From Psychrobacter fulvigenes (GTDB lineage: Bacteria > Pseudomonadota > Gammaproteobacteria > Pseudomonadales > Moraxellaceae), in contig NZ_CAJGZP010000001.1 in assembly GCF_904846155.1 (NCBI RefSeq), forward strand, positions 1,240,001-1,304,000: a stretch of 64,000 nt of DNA, given 5' to 3'. Each line of letters opens with the position of its first letter. Positions within the stretch are counted from its first letter, which is position 1. The notes beneath the pieces were generated by a model that searched no databases, was not told the origin of the DNA, and saw nothing but the letters and a program-made list of their open reading frames with translations. Below, piece by piece: positions 20,627 through 30,612 of this stretch. The position numbers were made by a program, and so were the translations under genes.

Positions 20627-21841
20627 ATGACTAACCAATCTGATATCAAGAAACTGGCCGAGCAAATGGCTGGTAGCATGAACAGCTTTGATGACATCAA
20701 AGACTTTCAAAAGCAGCTCATGCAATCTTTTATCGACACTGCCTTAGAAGCTGAGATGGAAGACCATCTTGGATACCCCAAGCATGAAAAAGCAGACAAG
20801 CCTAATAAGCGCAACGGTCATACTAAAAAGACCGTCCGTAGCGACACAGGCGACCTTGAGATCTCCACTCCAAGAGACCGCGGTGGCAGCTTTGAACCTA
20901 CACTAGTGCGCAAGCATCAAACCCGTATTAGTGGCCTTGATGATAAAATCATATTCCTTTACGCCAAAGGTCAAACCACCACCGAGATTGTAGAGAGCAT
21001 TAAAGAGCTCTACGATGTCGATATCTCAAGCTCTCTTGTCTCAAGAGTCACTGACAATATTATTGACGATATCACCGCTTGGCAGCACCGGCCATTGAGC
21101 AGTGTTTATCCTATCGTCTACTTAGACTGCATCGTCGTCAAAGTACGTCAAGATAAGCAGATTATCAACAAGGCAATCTATCTGGCGCTAGGCGTGGGAC
21201 TTGATGGTAGAAAAGAGCTGCTTGGCATGTGGCTATCAGAGAATGAAGGCGCTAAGTTCTGGCTTGGCGTTCTCACTGAACTACAAAACCGCGGGGTACA
21301 AGATATCCTAATCGCTTGTGTCGACGGTCTAAAGGGCTTTCCTGATGCCATCAATACGGTTTACCCCAACGCTCAGGTTCAGCTGTGTATCGTGCACATG
21401 GTACGCTATTCAATGAAGTTTGTACCTTGGACAGATAAGAAGGCAATAGCGACTGATTTAAAGGCCATCTACGGCGCTGATACGCTTGAGATAGCAGAGG
21501 CCAATCTTGAACACTTTGATGAGGTGTGGGGCGATAAGTATCCGCATGTCATCAAGTCTTGGCGTAATAACTGGGAGGGCTTAACGGTGTTCTTTGGCTA
21601 CCCTAAAGACATTAGAAAAGTCATATATACCACCAATGCTATTGAGTCGCTAAACAGCGTGATTCGTACGGCGGTGAATAAGCGTAAGGTATTTCCCTCT
21701 GATCAGGCAGCGTTTAAAGTGGTATATCTAGCAACACAGCAGGCATCCAAGAAGTGGTCGATGCCGATTCGTAACTGGACGTCTGCTCTTAATCGCTTTA
21801 TGATTATGTTTGATGATCGTATAAGCAGGCATTTAATCTAA
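20627..21841 (+). CDS. IS256-family (mutator type) transposase
   Basis: 404 aa, the usual length for the family, apparently intact. The N-terminus has the RNGHTKKTV and ISTPRDRGG signatures; the DDE core includes YLDCIVVKVR, the IACVDGLKGFPDAI segment and the C-terminal YTTNAIESLNSVIR. It catalyses cut- or copy-type transposition of its element. The ATG follows AGGAGAA. Confidence 0.95.
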   Translation: MTNQSDIKKLAEQMAGSMNSFDDIKDFQKQLMQSFIDTALEAEMEDHLGYPKHEKADKPNKRNGHTKKTVRSDTGDLEISTPRDRGGSFEPTLVRKHQTRISGLDDKIIFLYAKGQTTTEIVESIKELYDVDISSSLVSRVTDNIIDDITAWQHRPLSSVYPIVYLDCIVVKVRQDKQIINKAIYLALGVGLDGRKELLGMWLSENEGAKFWLGVLTELQNRGVQDILIACVDGLKGFPDAINTVYPNAQVQLCIVHMVRYSMKFVPWTDKKAIATDLKAIYGADTLEIAEANLEHFDEVWGDKYPHVIKSWRNNWEGLTVFFGYPKDIRKVIYTTNAIESLNSVIRTAVNKRKVFPSDQAAFKVVYLATQQASKKWSMPIRNWTSALNRFMIMFDDRISRHLI

Positions 21842-23011
21842 AGGGCAGATACAGAAGGTAGTGTTCAAAATTCTGTGTCATTCCCCTAAACTATGTAAAA
21901 AACAAGGAATGACACCATGCAAAACTTTGACTTTAACGAAGCCTTAAAAGGCATTCAAGCAGGTAAACCTATCACAGGCAGTGACGGGGTACTTGCCCCA
22001 CTCATCAAACAGCTCACCGAAGCTGCCTTAAATGCCGAAATACAAAGCCACCTTGAACAAAGTACGACAAGCAACCGTCGTAACGGTTACAGCAAAAAGA
22101 CGGTCAAATCAGCAGCGGGTAGCTTCGAGCTTGAAACCCCACGAGATCGTAACGGTGAATATGAGCCTGTGTTGGTCAAGAAACATCAAACTAAACTCAC
22201 CGCTGAGATCGATAGCCGCATCCTATCGCTATTTTCTCATGGCATGAGTTACCGTGACATACGCCACCACATTGCTGAGATATACCAACTTGAGGTCTCA
22301 GAGGCGACCATCAGTAGCATCACTGATGAGCTGATACCGCAGCTTAAAGCATGGCAATCTCGTCCACTCGACAGCGTTTATCCGTTTGTCTGGCTTGATG
22401 CGATTCACTACAAGGTCAAAGACGAAGGACGCTATGTCAGCAAAGCCATTTACACGCTATTGGCACTTAATACCGAAGGCAAAAAAGAACTCATTGGTCT
22501 GTATTGCTCTGAAAGCGAAGGGGCAAACTACTGGCTATCTGTGCTCACAGATTTACACAATCGTGGCGTACAAGATATTCTCATCGCTTGTGTGGATGGC
22601 CTAAAGGGTTTTCCTGAAGCCATCAATGCCATTTTCCCCAATACAGAAGTACAGCTGTGTGTGATTCACCAAATCCGTAATAGTATCCGTTATGTAGCTA
22701 GTCGTGAGCAAAAAGCCTTTATGCGCGATTTAAAGCCTGTTTATAAGGCAGTTAATAAGGAGTCAGCTGAACTGGCTCTTGATGATTTAGAGGCTGTTTG
22801 GGGCGATCAGTATCCGGCGGTGATTAAGTCTTGGCGGGACAAGTGGCATTTGCTATCTGCCTATTTTAAGTATCCTGAAGCAGTCAGAAAGCCTATTTAT
22901 ACCACCAATGCGGTGGAAGCGGTACATCGTCAGTTTCGTAAACTTACTAAAACCAAAGGCGCATTCCCGAATGAAACCAGCTTGCTCAAATTGTTGTATG
23001 TTGGTATGTTA

Positions 23012-24096
23012 TACCAAACCCAAAATATATAGTATAATCCACTTATGACTATACCAATACATAACCTAGAAGACCATGACTTTGGCAAACACTCAAAGAC
23101 TGAGCGCAATCCCAGAGCCCGACTACGCCTGCTCATCTTATACCAATATAGTATAGGCAAAGCCACCAACGATATTGCCAAAGACCTCTGCATACATCCT
23201 GAAACTGCCAGACGGACATTGAAGCGATATTATGAACGAGGACTTGAGAGTCTCTACGATCGTCATCGTCGAGGTCGTCGCAGCAAATTGGCAGAAGCAG
23301 ACACAGCCGCTTTTAAAGCCATGATAGTCTCTGAACAAGAAAAGCGCGCTGGCGGTCGTCTAACCGGCAAAGACATTCAGCAATTGGCTAAAGAACACTA
23401 CAACGCTCACTACACCGTTAACGGTATCTACGAGCTACTCAAGCGTATTGATATGAGTTGGATAAGTGCTCGTAGTCAGCATCCAAAAGCCGACCCACAA
23501 GCTCAAGACGCTTTTAAAAAAACTTTATAGCACAGGTTAAGGCGTCACTGCCTACTGATGTGAGCCTAGATCAAGTGGACATCTGGTTTCAAGATGAAAC
23601 TCGAATAGGACAACAAGGCTCATTGACCAGAGTTTGGCATTACCGCGGTGGGCGACCTCGACTGATCAAGCAGCAACAGTTTCATTCCGCTTATCTGTTT
23701 GGTGCCTTTTGTCCAGCGACAAAGAAGGCTGTCGGCTTAGTACTGCCTTTCGTTAATAAACACACCATGTTATTGCATATGCAAGAGATTAGTAAAGCCG
23801 TTCCAAAAGGACGTCATGCGGTGGTGGTGATGGATGGCGCATTATGGCATCCACCAAGCTTGAATCAGGCTAATGTCACTATGCTTAAACTACCGCCTTA
23901 TTCACCTGAGCTCAATCCCTCTGAGAGAGTATGGCAGTACCTTAAGCAAAATGAGCTATCTAATCGTTGTTATGACAGTTATGAGGCTATTGTCGATGCC
24001 GCATGCTTGGCTTGGAATAATCTACTTAAACAGCCACAAAGGATTCGGTCTTTAACTACTCGTACCTGGGCGCAACTTTAATTGTTGGGTTTGGTA
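23012..24096 (+). mobile_element. IS630-family element, copy 1
   Basis: 1085 bp with ends TACCAAACCCAA and its complement TTGGGTTTGGTA. TTA flanks both sides (23009-23011 and 24097-24099), consistent with insertion at TA. It contains two overlapping transposase frames. Copy 2 at 50698-51782 is the same length and almost identical, in the opposite orientation. Confidence 0.92.
23045..24081 (+). CDS. IS630-family transposase made by -1 frameshift (two frames)
   Basis: Frame A (23045-23530, 161 aa) is the helix-turn-helix part (DLCIHPETARRTLKRYYERG). Frame B, with its own ATG-like start only at 23560, holds the DDE domain (WFQDETRIGQQG, VVMDGALWH, PYSPELNPSERVWQYLK). At the end of frame A an A-run (TTTTAAAAAAAC near 23515) allows a -1 slip into frame B, which is open from there (NFIAQVKASLPTDV). 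The fused product of about 345 aa matches the family length. Such programmed frameshifting is common in IS630. Confidence 0.88.
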
Positions 24097-24257
24097 TTAA
24101 ATGCCTCTGCCAAGTGGACGATGCCGATTCGTAATTGGGGACAGACGATGATGCAGCTGTCTATCTATTTCCCTGGTCGATTAGATTCGGTGATGCGTCT
24201 TTAATTTAGTTGACACAGAGTTTTGAACGGCCTCACACAGAATTCGGGATGGGCTCC

Positions 24258-26515
24258 TTAACTTACTTTATCACTACTCGCTAAAATTATACTCCTATCT
24301 ACAACATCCATTACATCATCAGTTTTGAAATGCTGACAGATTTTTTCATAGCTCACAGCTTTACCATTTCTACGATCTCTGTATACCGTATTAATAATGT
24401 CATCTTTTGAGTCTTCAGTAGCATTATTTAGCATATGAGTGACCAGTTCATCCTCATTAAGCTCGCAGGCTAGTAAGAATGGAGTGTATCCGTCGATGCC
24501 ACTCCAATCATATCTAGCGCTAGGATTTGCACCTCGATCAATTAGTAGCTTTGCTATTTTGCGCATTTCGCTCAAATCAAATAACTCGTAGTTTGCTTGA
24601 GTTTGTTCTTTAAAAACTTCAAATACCTCTTTAAGAATAGCCATTGCATTTGAACTTTTCTTACCTTGAGCAAGATGGTGACTCACTTGTTTTCTATTGA
24701 GGCCAAGGCTACCTTGAGTTTCTCTAATAAAAGCAGAAAACTCATAATCGCTCATCCTAGCTATCGCTTTTTCTGGATCTTTTGTCATCATAGAGAACTG
24801 GTTAAGTAGCTGTTTTGAGTTCTTAATCGTTCCAATTAAAGATATACACATAGTTAAGGCATCTACATGACCGCTGCCGCCTTTTTGGCTCACATCCGCT
24901 CCTAGGCTTAGGATATGTTCAACGACCTCGAGTCGTCCTGTTTGCACTGCACTTAATAGTGTAAACAGATGCTTTTTAGCGGTTACCGCGTTGATTGTCT
25001 TTGGTGCATACTCCAAATCTTTAAGCACTTTATAAAAGCTATCGTCTGGTTCATGAAGCTCAGTTAAATTCATATGCTGTAAAGCAACTAATAAAGCTGA
25101 CTCGTTGTTATCAGAGAGGATGTTGATATCAGCACCAGCTTGTAAGAGTTGATTAACAGCATCTAGATCCTTTCGTAATGTATTCCAAATAAGTTGTGTC
25201 GTTACTTGCTTGCTCTTACCCTTGTTCCTATGAAGCTTGGCATTGTCATTTACTTTCACTTTTTTATTAGGTTTTTTTAGGTCAAGTGCTAGCTCTTTCG
25301 CGTTTAAATATATAGGTAGAACAGCTGAGCTCACTCTATATTTTTCTGGTAGTTCAACTTTAAAGTTATTGAACACCTTTTGAGCATTGCTTCGCCACAT
25401 ATTGATTTCCCAGTCTTCAACTAGGTTTTCCTTCTTACGTTTGGTATCCTCAGTCAATATCGTAGGTAGAGTGTAGCCATATAGGTTTTGGACACTTTTT
25501 AGCTTTGATATTAAGTTCATATCAGGTCTCTCTTGCCAGCTAGCAATCACGAAACCGACTTCGATAATCTGCTCGCATAAGTGTCCTGACCGATAAAGAC
25601 TAAGCTCAAATGTATTAACAAAATACTCTTTTGCTTTCTCTATTTCATCCTTCGAAAAACTGCTTAGACTATAAGTCAGAAGCTCTAAAATAATAGTAGA
25701 AGGTCGATGAAGAAATTGCTCATCTTTATTCTGATATAGAGTGGCTACATATTGCATATCTCTTTCATGTAGTGCTAATAGTAAGTCCTCGAATTGAACC
25801 ATCAGAGCTTTAAAAGATGTAGGCGGCTTTAAATATTGGGTCAATAATTCAAAATCATTGTGTTTTTTAAAGTACCCAATAGCACGAGCCGTTATTAAGA
25901 AAACCAGAATATTCTTTGATATATCATGGTGCTTAGGATTGAGAATCGCCAGCAAACTGCCATAACTGGGTAGGTCATCACCGCGACGCCATGCCGTAAT
26001 CTTATCTTATCGCCCTTAGATAAACTGGTATAAAAAGCATTCCAACCTTTAACACGTTTTTCAATAATTTTGAAAGTAATCTCCAAGCCTGTAGAGTTAT
26101 CAGTCATTAGCTCAATGTAGTCTGATTTTTCAAAGGGTCTTGTTCTTGTTCCTAAAAAAGAGACAATATTAATTAAATAAGGGCAAAAAAATGCTTCAAT
26201 TATCCAAGGTCCAATATCATCTCTATGCTGCTCTGATAGATTATAGGTTGCTACTATCTTTAGGTAATCATCAAACATCTGAGCAACCAAAGCCTTAAGC
26301 TCGTTCTCAACTGATTTTTTTAGCTCAACTCGTTCGATAACTTTATGTATATGTATATTGATAAGCTGGTCAAGCTCATTCTTACTTAGATATAGATCAT
26401 GACATTTGTTATCTAACGATTCACTATCATTCTTGCTGTCAATTGCTGTAGCAATAGCTCTTACTACTTCAGCAGGGAAAAAATAAGGGCTCTTCTTAAT
26501 GCTTGTAGTTCTCAT
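24258..26515 (-). pseudogene. Ankyrin-repeat protein of unknown function, frameshifted by a 5-bp duplication
   Basis: The N-terminal frame (26515 to 25895, 206 aa) and the C-terminal frame (ending 24258) read as one protein if one TTATC of the tandem pair at 26002-26011 is removed: the junction then gives SKGDKITAWRRGDDLPSYGS. The repaired length is exactly 750 aa, and the C-terminal frame has no ATG of its own (only TTG at 25955). The C-terminal part has ankyrin-like repeats (LLQAGADINILSDNN, ILSLGADVSQKGG, LIDRGANPSARYD). The N-terminal part is helical and not recognised. The stop lies at the very edge of the outer IS element, so the natural 3' end may also be altered. It follows the HicA-like gene with a 4-nt overlap. 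Confidence 0.75.
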
Positions 26516-26763
26516 TGTGCATATCCTTCTTTTGTATGTCTAATATCATTGATAAAATTTTTAAGAGCTCTATGATCGCTCGGTGTTTTAGAAAAAGTAA
26601 CAGATTGTCCACTTGGCGCAACGATCTGATTGTGTTTTCTTCTCTTTCTAAATAACCAGCCTTGCTTTATTAAGTGCTTTATATGATGATTAAAATCTTT
26701 ATTGGTCGAATATCTCATATTTTTGAAAGCAGATGTGGCTTGCCGCCACATCTGCCTCTCCAA
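26512..26763 (-). CDS. HicA-like small protein
   Basis: 83 aa. The stretch LIKQGWLFRKRRKHNQIVAPSG followed by TFSKTPSDHRALKNFINDIR resembles the dsRNA-binding-like fold of HicA toxins (GW, basic KH, then a hydrophobic strand). HicA binds and cleaves mRNA, but no HicB-like antitoxin gene is next to it and the proposed catalytic His (in KHN) is only a positional guess. It may be a HicA-fold adaptor rather than a toxin. Its stop overlaps the ankyrin gene start by 4 nt. Confidence 0.5.
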   Translation of the reverse strand: MERQMWRQATSAFKNMRYSTNKDFNHHIKHLIKQGWLFRKRRKHNQIVAPSGQSVTFSKTPSDHRALKNFINDIRHTKEGYAQ

Positions 26764-26780
26764 ATTAATTGTATTTGAAT

Positions 26781-26900
26781 TTATTTAGGCTTTGCATTTC
26801 CACGATTTGATCCTGACGAGTTGCTTGAGCCATTCTTAGTTGGCCAGTTTCCGCCGTTGCCTTGGTTCGAAGTTGGTTTTGATTGTGTAGACTTACTCAT
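26781..26900 (-). CDS. 39-aa Ser/Asn/Gly-rich peptide
   Basis: An ATG frame with a good ribosome site (GGAGCTACACC before ATG). It encodes 39 residues with low complexity: NQGNGGNWPTKNG, SSNSSGSN and RGNAKPK at the end. Similar short, Gly/Asn-rich peptides with a central NWP are known to me upstream of small hypothetical genes, but I know no function. It is first in a three-gene minus-strand cluster with the HicA-like and ankyrin genes. Confidence 0.6.
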   Translation of the reverse strand: MSKSTQSKPTSNQGNGGNWPTKNGSSNSSGSNRGNAKPK

Positions 26901-27019
26901 GGTGTAGCTCCTATTTTTGTATGCCTTTAGTGGCATGAGTATAGTCTCAAATACTTGAGCGATCTCCCACTGGGTTAATGCCGTAAAAATTTTATTTTTG
27001 AATAGTTAGAAAAAATTAT

Positions 27020-29344
27020 ATGGAAGATTATTTAATGGATGTCAGACAGCGCAATGAACAGTACACATGGATTCCGGCTTTTAAAGCTATTGCGGATTGG
27101 ATAGCTGACTACGAGGATAGGCAGCCTGATCTAGTTAATACACTCGTTAAAATTGGTATTATTAAAGGTTTAGAAGATAAACATATTGAGAATCAAAAAG
27201 AAGAATTGAAAGAGATAGATCCTTTTACTTTTTTTGCTGCTTTTATGAAATTTGGAGTTAAGAATAGAGGGAAATTTGTTGAAGAACTAATAAAGTTGAT
27301 AGGACTAGATATTACTGTTCCTAAAGATTTTGATGGAGTCCCTACATCTCAAGCACAGAAATTTTGGTTATTTCCATATGAGTATTTACGTTCTGATGAC
27401 TCAATTCCCTTGCTTTGGGAGTTATTTCGGCAAGCTCGTAATGGTGATATTAAAGAGCAAGACTTTAATTCGGCATTAAAAATACTTGGTACAGGATTTA
27501 CAAAACTTACTCAATATTTGTTCTATATTAGTCCATCACAGTACCTACCCATAGATGCACAAACTGAACCATGGCTCGAAAATAAAGGCTTTATTTTGCC
27601 TAAAGAAAACTGGTCTGATTATCAAAAAATTCTTACAAGTTTAAGGGCCTATACTGATAAGCCATTTTGGCAAATATCGTATGAAGCATGGTTCGAAAAC
27701 TCTAATAGGAAAGTTGCATCACAACAGAGTGGGTATAACATTAAATCGAAAAGTAAAGAACCAAATATGGCTAACCTTAATCGAATTTTATATGGACCAC
27801 CTGGAACAGGTAAGACCTACTGTACTACAGAACTCGCTGTCCAGTGCGTTGCTCCTGATTGGTATGAGTCTCTGAATAATGACAAGTTCAAGCGTCGAAA
27901 GATCAAAGATAAGTATGATGAGTTAACAGCAAAAGGGCGCATTGCATTTACGACGTTCCACCAAAGCTTTGCTTATGAAGACTTTGTTGAAGGGATTAGA
28001 GCAAAAACTAATGAGGAAACAAGACATATTTATTATGAGGTTGAGTCTGGAGTTTTTAAGCAAATAGCTAAAAAAGCAGGAAACACTATCAAAAGTGAGA
28101 AGTTTGAGGGGTTATCTAATTCTCCAAAAATATGGAAATTATCAATTGGCGAAGTTAAAGAAAGAGAGTTTAGAAAAAGCTGTCTTGATAACAATGAAGC
28201 AAGAATTGGATGGCACAAAACTGGAGATTTGAGTGTTGATTACGATAATAGAACGTTAGTTGAAAAAAGTTACTGGGATAGTCTGAAAAAGGCTCAGTCC
28301 TCCCTAAATTGTTTTGCTAACGATATTTCAGTTGGTGACGTAATACTTTGCCTAAAAAGTGAATTATCTATACAAGCTATCGGAATTGTTACTTCAGATT
28401 ATAAATATGACGAGAATGCTGAAGGTTTAAACAATCACTACCCGCATGTTAGAAGTGTCAAATGGATTGCGAGAGGTGTGAATTTAAATATACTTCCATT
28501 AAACAATAATTACAAGATGGTGCCTCAAGCTTGCTATGAGCTATCTAGGTTTAACTGGGACGATTTATTGAATGAAGCAAAAAAACAGAATCAATATCAG
28601 TTCCTTAGATTACTCATTCAAGAAACAGTTGATAAAGAAAATTATGTATTGATCGTTGACGAAATCAACCGCGGCAACATATCTCGTATTTTTGGTGAGC
28701 TTATTACATTACTTGAGCCTGATAAGCGTAAAGGTGGTACAGATGCGCGCGAAGTCATACTACCTTATTCTAAAGAGAAATTCTCAGTCCCCTCAAATCT
28801 TTACGTGCTAGGAACGATGAATACCGCTGATAAATCTCTTGCACAGCTAGATTTAGCATTACGCCGACGATTTGATTTTATTGAGCTATTACCTAAGCCT
28901 GAACTTTTAGATGGCATAACAGTTCATGGCATTGCTGTATCTGAAATATTAACAGTAATAAATCAGCGTATTGAAGTGCTGTTAGATCGTGAACACACCA
29001 TAGGTCATTCGTACTTCTGGTCTTTGAAAGACTTGGATTCAGATGCCGAAAAAGAAATTGAATTAGGTAATATTTTTAAGAGACGGATTATCCCGTTACT
29101 GCAAGAATACTTCTTTTTAGACTGGGAGCGTATTGGTTGGGTGTTGAATGACCCTGCTAAAGATTTTGAAGATCGGTTTATACAGACTGAAAAAATAAAT
29201 CCTACTATGAATCAACTTTTTCCTAGTAAAGTTCTAAGCCAGATTACAGCAGATAGACGCTATTATATTAATGCTGATGCACTTTCTAAACCTCAAGCAT
29301 ATAAAGGTATATTTCACTTTGATACTGCTACAGGTGAAGAATGA
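27020..29344 (+). CDS. mcrB: McrB-type GTPase/AAA+ restriction motor with EVE-like insertion
   Basis: 774 aa. The N-terminal ~240 residues are the likely DNA- or target-reading region. The AAA+ domain has Walker A YGPPGTGKTY at about 257, FTTFHQSFAYEDFVEGI, Walker B VLIVDEINRGNISRIFGEL at about 543, the McrB signature LGTMNTADKS at about 597 and LALRRRFDF. Between Walker A and B, residues ~365-525 form an extra domain (WKLSIGEVKEREFRKSC, ARIGWHKTGDLS, VGDVILCLKSE, AIGIVTSDY) that resembles the EVE/PUA fold, known to bind modified bases. It pairs with mcrC downstream (4-nt overlap). The start is uncertain; a second ATG lies at 27035. Confidence 0.9.
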   Translation: MEDYLMDVRQRNEQYTWIPAFKAIADWIADYEDRQPDLVNTLVKIGIIKGLEDKHIENQKEELKEIDPFTFFAAFMKFGVKNRGKFVEELIKLIGLDITVPKDFDGVPTSQAQKFWLFPYEYLRSDDSIPLLWELFRQARNGDIKEQDFNSALKILGTGFTKLTQYLFYISPSQYLPIDAQTEPWLENKGFILPKENWSDYQKILTSLRAYTDKPFWQISYEAWFENSNRKVASQQSGYNIKSKSKEPNMANLNRILYGPPGTGKTYCTTELAVQCVAPDWYESLNNDKFKRRKIKDKYDELTAKGRIAFTTFHQSFAYEDFVEGIRAKTNEETRHIYYEVESGVFKQIAKKAGNTIKSEKFEGLSNSPKIWKLSIGEVKEREFRKSCLDNNEARIGWHKTGDLSVDYDNRTLVEKSYWDSLKKAQSSLNCFANDISVGDVILCLKSELSIQAIGIVTSDYKYDENAEGLNNHYPHVRSVKWIARGVNLNILPLNNNYKMVPQACYELSRFNWDDLLNEAKKQNQYQFLRLLIQETVDKENYVLIVDEINRGNISRIFGELITLLEPDKRKGGTDAREVILPYSKEKFSVPSNLYVLGTMNTADKSLAQLDLALRRRFDFIELLPKPELLDGITVHGIAVSEILTVINQRIEVLLDREHTIGHSYFWSLKDLDSDAEKEIELGNIFKRRIIPLLQEYFFLDWERIGWVLNDPAKDFEDRFIQTEKINPTMNQLFPSKVLSQITADRRYYINADALSKPQAYKGIFHFDTATGEE

Positions 29345-30612
29345 TTCAAGTCAGAGAATATGCTCAGCTGACTACCGATCAGACAGTATTTCCTAGCTTA
29401 GACTTGGCTATCATTGAGCAAGAAACTTTTGATTGGTTAGTGGAATTAAGTGAAAAAGAGAGCTATGGACGGTTTATTACTTATAAGCGTCCAAATTACT
29501 TACAGTTGCATTCTTATGTAGGTTATTTGGAAAGCCCTTGCCGCGAAGGTATTGAGATACTACCAAAGACAGGATTAGGTACTCAAGAGTCAGATAAGAG
29601 CAGAGAGGTCTTATGCAAAATGCTAAGCTCCGTATTAAACCTATCCTATAAAGAGGCTCAATCTGCCAGTCTCAATCGAATGAACTTACCTATTCATGAG
29701 TGGATATACTACCAGTTTTTATATTTGCTAAAGGAGCTGGTAGCGTCTGGGCTCAGATTTGACTATCAAAGAATTGAAGAAGAAAGTAGATTTATTCGTG
29801 GCCAGCTTGATATTACAGTTCAACAAAGGCAAACGGTTGGCCGAGCTCATCTTTTTCATATTCGTCATGATGTCTATCATCCAAATCGACTTGAGAACCA
29901 ACTAATCAAAACAGCATTGGATTACGTACAGCAGCACTGTAGGAGTTCTGAGAACTGGCGACTGGCTAATGAGCTCTCACACATCTTAGACCCTATAACG
30001 AGTCTTAGAGAGCCTCTAAACTCAATGCATAAGTGGTCAGACATCAAAATATTGCAATCCTACCGAGCGATAAAGCCATGGTGCCAACTAATACTTGAAA
30101 AGCTTAATCCAAACTTTCAAAAGGGAGAGCATCGGGGTATTGCATTGTTATTCCCAATGGAAATTTTGTTCGAGAAGTATGTGGCAAAATGCTTACGACG
30201 AGATATCAAGTCGCCCTGGCAACTAACAACACAGGCTTCTAATAAGCACATGGTGAATGACCAAAAAGGTTTAAAATCGCGCTTTCAATTAAAGCCTGAT
30301 CTATTAATCAGTAGAGAAAGAAAAAATTACCATGTACTTGATACCAAATGGAAGTTAATAAACTCAAATAAAAAGAATTTTGATATAGAACAGGATGATA
30401 TTTATCAGCTATTTGCTTATGGTCACAAATATTTGAATGGGTGTGGAGACATGATGCTTATTTATCCTAAACACCATCAGTTCGAAACACCTTTGGAATG
30501 TTTTCATTTAGCAGAAAAATTGAGGTTGTGGGCAATACCATTTTGTATTGAAACTGACAAAGTGGTTATCGGTGAATGGGTAGAAAGGTTTCCGTCTTTA
30601 CCTCAAACTTAG
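29341..30612 (+). CDS. mcrC: McrC-type nuclease partner
   Basis: 423 aa. The N-terminus (LVELSEKESYGRFITYKRPNYLQL) and central GQLDITVQQRQTVGR match McrC proteins. The C-terminal PD-(D/E)XK core is visible as LKPDLLISR followed by YHVLDTKWKLI. The ATG overlaps the mcrB stop. With McrB it forms a type IV restriction complex that cuts DNA carrying modified bases. It appears intact, making this pair one of the complete systems in the island. Confidence 0.92.
   Translation: MIQVREYAQLTTDQTVFPSLDLAIIEQETFDWLVELSEKESYGRFITYKRPNYLQLHSYVGYLESPCREGIEILPKTGLGTQESDKSREVLCKMLSSVLNLSYKEAQSASLNRMNLPIHEWIYYQFLYLLKELVASGLRFDYQRIEEESRFIRGQLDITVQQRQTVGRAHLFHIRHDVYHPNRLENQLIKTALDYVQQHCRSSENWRLANELSHILDPITSLREPLNSMHKWSDIKILQSYRAIKPWCQLILEKLNPNFQKGEHRGIALLFPMEILFEKYVAKCLRRDIKSPWQLTTQASNKHMVNDQKGLKSRFQLKPDLLISRERKNYHVLDTKWKLINSNKKNFDIEQDDIYQLFAYGHKYLNGCGDMMLIYPKHHQFETPLECFHLAEKLRLWAIPFCIETDKVVIGEWVERFPSLPQT

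Larger units (their letters stand above)
21917..24204 (+). pseudogene. IS256-family transposase disrupted by IS630 insertion
   Basis: The 5' part (21917-23011) encodes about 365 aa with TPRDRNGEYEP, FVWLDAIHYKVK, IACVDGLKGFPEAI and YTTNAVEAVHRQFRKL. The 3' part (24100-24204) continues the same protein ([18 protein letters not shown] to the TAA). The two join in frame when the 1085-bp IS630 and one TTA copy are removed, restoring a protein of about 400 aa. It is related to, but clearly different from, the neighbouring transposase at 20627. Confidence 0.9.
21861..24230 (+). mobile_element. Inner IS256-family element, itself split by IS630
   Basis: Inverted ends are visible: GTTCAAAATTCTGTGTCA at 21863-21880 and its near-complement TGACACAGAGTTTTGAAC at 24211-24228. 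The transposase gene inside is broken at 23011 by the IS630 copy and resumes at 24100. Without the IS630 the element would be about 1.3 kb, normal for IS256. Confidence 0.75.
20571..24257 (+). mobile_element. Outer IS256-family element, interrupted near its right end
   Basis: The left end GGGAGTTTCCCAAACTCTGT (20571-) resembles, in inverted orientation, the sequence ending at 24257, whose reverse complement reads GGAGCCCATCCCGAATTCTG. Between them lie an intact IS256-type transposase (20627-21841) and then a second IS256-type element that itself contains an IS630 copy. The simplest reading is that the second element landed between the transposase stop and the right end of the first. No convincing target duplication is seen (TTAAGT left, TTAACT right). 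Confidence 0.55.

Noticed and set aside
20571..24257. Composite transposon carrying cargo
   Set aside because: The elements are nested and contain only transposase genes; there is no cargo between them.
1..30612. Prophage or integrative element with its own integrase
   Set aside because: No integrase, structural phage gene or clear att repeat is visible in the window, although one may lie to the left.
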